NCBI GenBank assembly: GCA_964565615.1
Contig: CAZMFO010000027.1
Coordinates: 1-7,542, forward strand
Source of the DNA: HK-STAS-PATE-36 sp964565615
GTDB taxonomy: Bacteria > Patescibacteriota > Saccharimonadia > Saccharimonadales > JAGQNJ01
DNA: 7,542 nt
Reading direction: 5' to 3'
Position numbers and translations under genes: made by a program. Below, one piece after another: positions 5,579 through 7,542 of the stretch; positions within the stretch are counted from its first letter, which is position 1; each line of letters starts with the position of its first letter. Below the pieces are notes generated by a model. That model was not told where the DNA came from, searched no databases, and saw only the letters and a list, made by a program, of their open reading frames with translations.

Positions 5579-5607
5579 TTGACAAGGCATAAACAAAAGT
5601 CTATATT
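5579..5607 (+). promoter_or_regulatory. Promoter of surface-protein operon
   Basis: TTGACA (5579-5584) and TATATT (5602-5607) are spaced by 17 bp, close to consensus. The predicted start near 5613-5615 gives a leader of about 25 bases carrying AAGGA (5628-5632), five bases before the ATG at 5638. Confidence 0.8.
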
Positions 5608-5637
5608 CTCTAGCATAAGCATAAAAAAAGGAAAAAT

Positions 5638-7182
5638 ATGCCTCAAAAAAAACCAATTACAAAACAAAAACAAAAAACTAAGGTAACAAAGACTAAAGAC
5701 GGTCGGCTAAAGAAGTTGTTAGTTGCGATTGTAGTCATCTTGATTGCCGGTATAGGAACCTATTTATTAAAAGTCAGTAATGCGGCGACTGGGTGTGTTG
5801 CAGATAATGTGTGCGATGTAAGGATGTTGTATAGTAGCTCTGCTAACGATGGTGTTTTAACTCATGACAACAGGGAAACGTTGGGGCTCCTGGGTGGAGG
5901 CTGGAATAATAACGAAGTTCAGTTTAAGGCTTATCTTTCGGAATATCCCGGCACAGTAGGGGTTACACGATTGATGAACCCAATAAATAACCGCCATTTC
6001 TTTACCATTAACCAGCAAGAAGTTACGAATCACCAAGCCTTTGGTGCAAAGATTGAGGCTGTGCCATTTTATGTGTTTAATCATCAAGCATCAAATACCG
6101 TGCCCATTTATCGGCTAAACCACCCGGCTCTGTCTAACTACTTTTATGTGTCTGACATTGGTATGCGAGACGCGTTGATTAATCAATACGGCTGGGTTAA
6201 CCAAGGGGTGGCATTTTATGCCTATCCGCCGTCTTATAAACCAAATCCTCTACCAGAGCAACCAGCACCAAAACCTCAGCCACCAAAGCCGGTAGAGTGT
6301 CGTTTGCAAAACTTGACACCTTATAGCAAAGGCGACTGCGTAAAAGTTCTAAAAGCTATGGTTAATAAAATTAACCCAAATGCCAAATTAGATTCAAACA
6401 ACAATGGTTTTGATGGAGCGTTGCACAACCAACTACTTAACTTTACAAAACTTAAGATGTTTGACGGTACCGACCCATATGTAAATATAGTAACTCCGAA
6501 TATCTGGGATCGCTTGATACACTGGGTTAATACTAAAAACACTCCTCCACCAGCGCAACAACCTGCTACTCCCGTTACGCCAACAACGGATCAGAACAAG
6601 CCTTCTTCGAATCCGGCAGTTAATTGCCCAACGACTCTTGCACAGTATTTAAGTAAGTATCGAGGTACTACGACAAAAAATGAGGACCCCTGTATTCGTT
6701 ACATTCAATTGGCTATAAACACAATAAGAAAGCGTAGTGGGAGGGTTGACCAGCAGCAGATTTCGGTAACAGGATATTGGAATTCAGAGACTGAAAACGA
6801 AATTACTCAGCTGATTAATGTTGCAAAATGGAGTGAAGGTGAAGACAAAGAGTGTAAGGTAGCCAAGTCTCAGTATGAAGCACTTGCCAAAAGTGTTAAG
6901 GACATCGAATCTACTATCGACACACTGGAAAACCTAGTAGAGAAATATCGTTTAACAACGCCACAAATAAAGAAGGATAAAGAATTCTTTAGTCGTTGGG
7001 TCGCTATTAAGGGATCAATGGCAACAATAGAACAAGAAATCTATATGAAAAGGTGTATTGGGACACGCACCTTACGGTTTGGTGTATTTACTAAGATACA
7101 ACAGTTTATGCCAGAACTCATGAGAAAGAAAAACAGTATAAATTATAGGTCCATTATTTTTAGACGAACTAAATTGTTTTAA
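5638..7182 (+). CDS. Anchored surface protein: DUF5648-like repeats plus two PG-binding-like modules
   Basis: A 514-residue envelope protein. Residues 1-26 are very Lys-rich, 27-44 form a membrane anchor, and the rest should be outside the cell. Residues about 62-197 hold three ~45-residue repeats of DUF5648 type, the clearest being IYRLNHPALSNYFYVSD (157-173) ending GWVNQGVAFYAYP. A Pro-rich linker follows (198-218). Next come two peptidoglycan-binding-like modules, 221-297 (YSKGDCVKVLKAMVNK) and 330-394 (DPCIRYIQLAIN, VTGYWNSETENEI), split by a Pro/Thr linker (302-326). The C-terminal part (400-475) is helical, perhaps coiled-coil, with a basic tail. Eight cysteines fall in four pairs, one pair per module (53/59, 221/234, 330/352, 406/473), suggesting disulfides. 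It has its own promoter and Shine-Dalgarno site. A role in wall binding or surface attachment is inferred. Confidence 0.8.
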   Translation: MPQKKPITKQKQKTKVTKTKDGRLKKLLVAIVVILIAGIGTYLLKVSNAATGCVADNVCDVRMLYSSSANDGVLTHDNRETLGLLGGGWNNNEVQFKAYLSEYPGTVGVTRLMNPINNRHFFTINQQEVTNHQAFGAKIEAVPFYVFNHQASNTVPIYRLNHPALSNYFYVSDIGMRDALINQYGWVNQGVAFYAYPPSYKPNPLPEQPAPKPQPPKPVECRLQNLTPYSKGDCVKVLKAMVNKINPNAKLDSNNNGFDGALHNQLLNFTKLKMFDGTDPYVNIVTPNIWDRLIHWVNTKNTPPPAQQPATPVTPTTDQNKPSSNPAVNCPTTLAQYLSKYRGTTTKNEDPCIRYIQLAINTIRKRSGRVDQQQISVTGYWNSETENEITQLINVAKWSEGEDKECKVAKSQYEALAKSVKDIESTIDTLENLVEKYRLTTPQIKKDKEFFSRWVAIKGSMATIEQEIYMKRCIGTRTLRFGVFTKIQQFMPELMRKKNSINYRSIIFRRTKLF

Positions 7183-7199
7183 AAACATTGAAGATAGAT

Positions 7200-7204
7200 A
7201 GGAG
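7200..7204 (+). promoter_or_regulatory. Shine-Dalgarno of small membrane protein gene
   Basis: AGGAG lies six bases before the ATG at 7211. It supports this short frame as a real gene and fixes its start. Confidence 0.75.
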
Positions 7205-7210
7205 AATATT

Positions 7211-7480
7211 ATGGCACAATTTTTAACAAGAAGTAGTAATAGTAAGGCAAAAATGCAAAGTAAACCTTCGTTAACAAAACTAGCAATAATAGCTCTAGTG
7301 ATCGGCGGAGTGGTTACGGGGGGATGGATTATGTATAATAACCATCGCAAAAATTCCGATCTAATCATCAAAACAAAAGAGATTAATTCGGCACAAGATA
7401 TGCTAAGGTTTTCTGATGAGGTTGATCGTCTTAACTCTAGTATTCAAGAAATGCCGGTTCCCGAAATACCAGCAGAGTAA
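7211..7480 (+). CDS. Small single-pass membrane protein of unknown function
   Basis: An 89-residue protein that I do not recognise. It has a polar, basic N-terminus (1-23), one hydrophobic span (about 24-42, KLAIIALVIGGVVTGGWIMY) and a charged C-terminal half. The C-terminal half is rich in Glu, Asp and Asn with heptad-like hydrophobics (LIIKTKEINSAQDMLRFSDE) and ends in the Pro/Glu tail MPVPEIPAE. The basic N-terminus suggests that the C-terminal half faces outward. It begins 28 bp after the large surface protein with no promoter between, and a strong terminator follows, so the two are probably cotranscribed. A clear Shine-Dalgarno site precedes it. It could be a partner or an assembly factor for the surface protein, which is inference from position only. 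Confidence 0.75.
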   Translation: MAQFLTRSSNSKAKMQSKPSLTKLAIIALVIGGVVTGGWIMYNNHRKNSDLIIKTKEINSAQDMLRFSDEVDRLNSSIQEMPVPEIPAE

Positions 7481-7500
7481 CACTACTTTACGATATTGAT

Positions 7501-7533
7501 AATAGTGCGTCGTTTCGGCGCATTATTTTTTTT
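7501..7533 (+). terminator. Rho-independent terminator
   Basis: A 12-bp stem (7501-7512 with 7516-7527, two G-T pairs) has a TTT loop, a GC-rich upper half, and a run of eight Ts at 7526-7533. It ends the surface-protein operon. Confidence 0.88.
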
Positions 7534-7542
7534 ATTGTTGAT

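Noticed and set aside
7072..7371. - strand frame with hydrophobic stretches
   Set aside because: It is antisense to the end of the surface protein and to the small membrane protein. Its hydrophobic segment is the reverse reading of that gene's membrane span.

Overview
The window is probably from a Patescibacteria/CPR genome, possibly Saccharimonadia. This is inferred from AT-rich DNA, short intergenic gaps, Lys-rich N-terminal membrane anchors followed by cysteine-containing outer domains, and TGA used as a stop rather than a sense codon. No ribosomal or other marker gene is present, so the assignment is tentative.

Region 1 (1-2400, all + strand) is an accessory block of stand-alone units. 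It holds the 3' end of a Phd/YefM-type antitoxin with its PIN-domain (VapC-like) toxin, an ITPA/HAM1-type house-cleaning NTP pyrophosphatase, and a complete AbrB-type antitoxin with a second PIN toxin. Both toxins overlap their antitoxin's end (11 and 8 bp), so translation is probably coupled. Each unit is followed, 54-78 bp after its last stop codon, by a copy of the same 36-bp sequence in the same orientation (636-671, 1380-1415, 2268-2303; 29 of 36 positions invariant). This 'gene, then 3' repeat' layout, rich in toxin-antitoxin modules, resembles a gene-cassette array, but the repeats lack the attC core-site layout. The ITPA-like and AbrB genes appear to have promoters placed for leaderless transcription. 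Rho-independent terminators follow the second and third repeats.

Region 2 (2410-5451, - strand) reads cupin, then a membrane-anchored RCC1-repeat protein, then an MFS transporter. The gaps are 22 bp and a 4-bp ATGA overlap, so this is very likely one operon. Its role is unknown. The parts suggest a cytoplasmic small-molecule-binding protein, a surface or membrane beta-propeller, and an exporter or uptake carrier.

Region 3 (5452-7542) has a divergent intergenic region with a near-consensus + strand promoter. It is followed by a 514-residue anchored surface protein (three DUF5648-like repeats, two peptidoglycan-binding-like modules, C-terminal helical region, eight cysteines in four module-wise pairs), a small single-pass membrane protein of unknown function, and a strong terminator. 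These two genes look like a cell-envelope pair. Their clear Shine-Dalgarno sites contrast with the leaderless starts in region 1.
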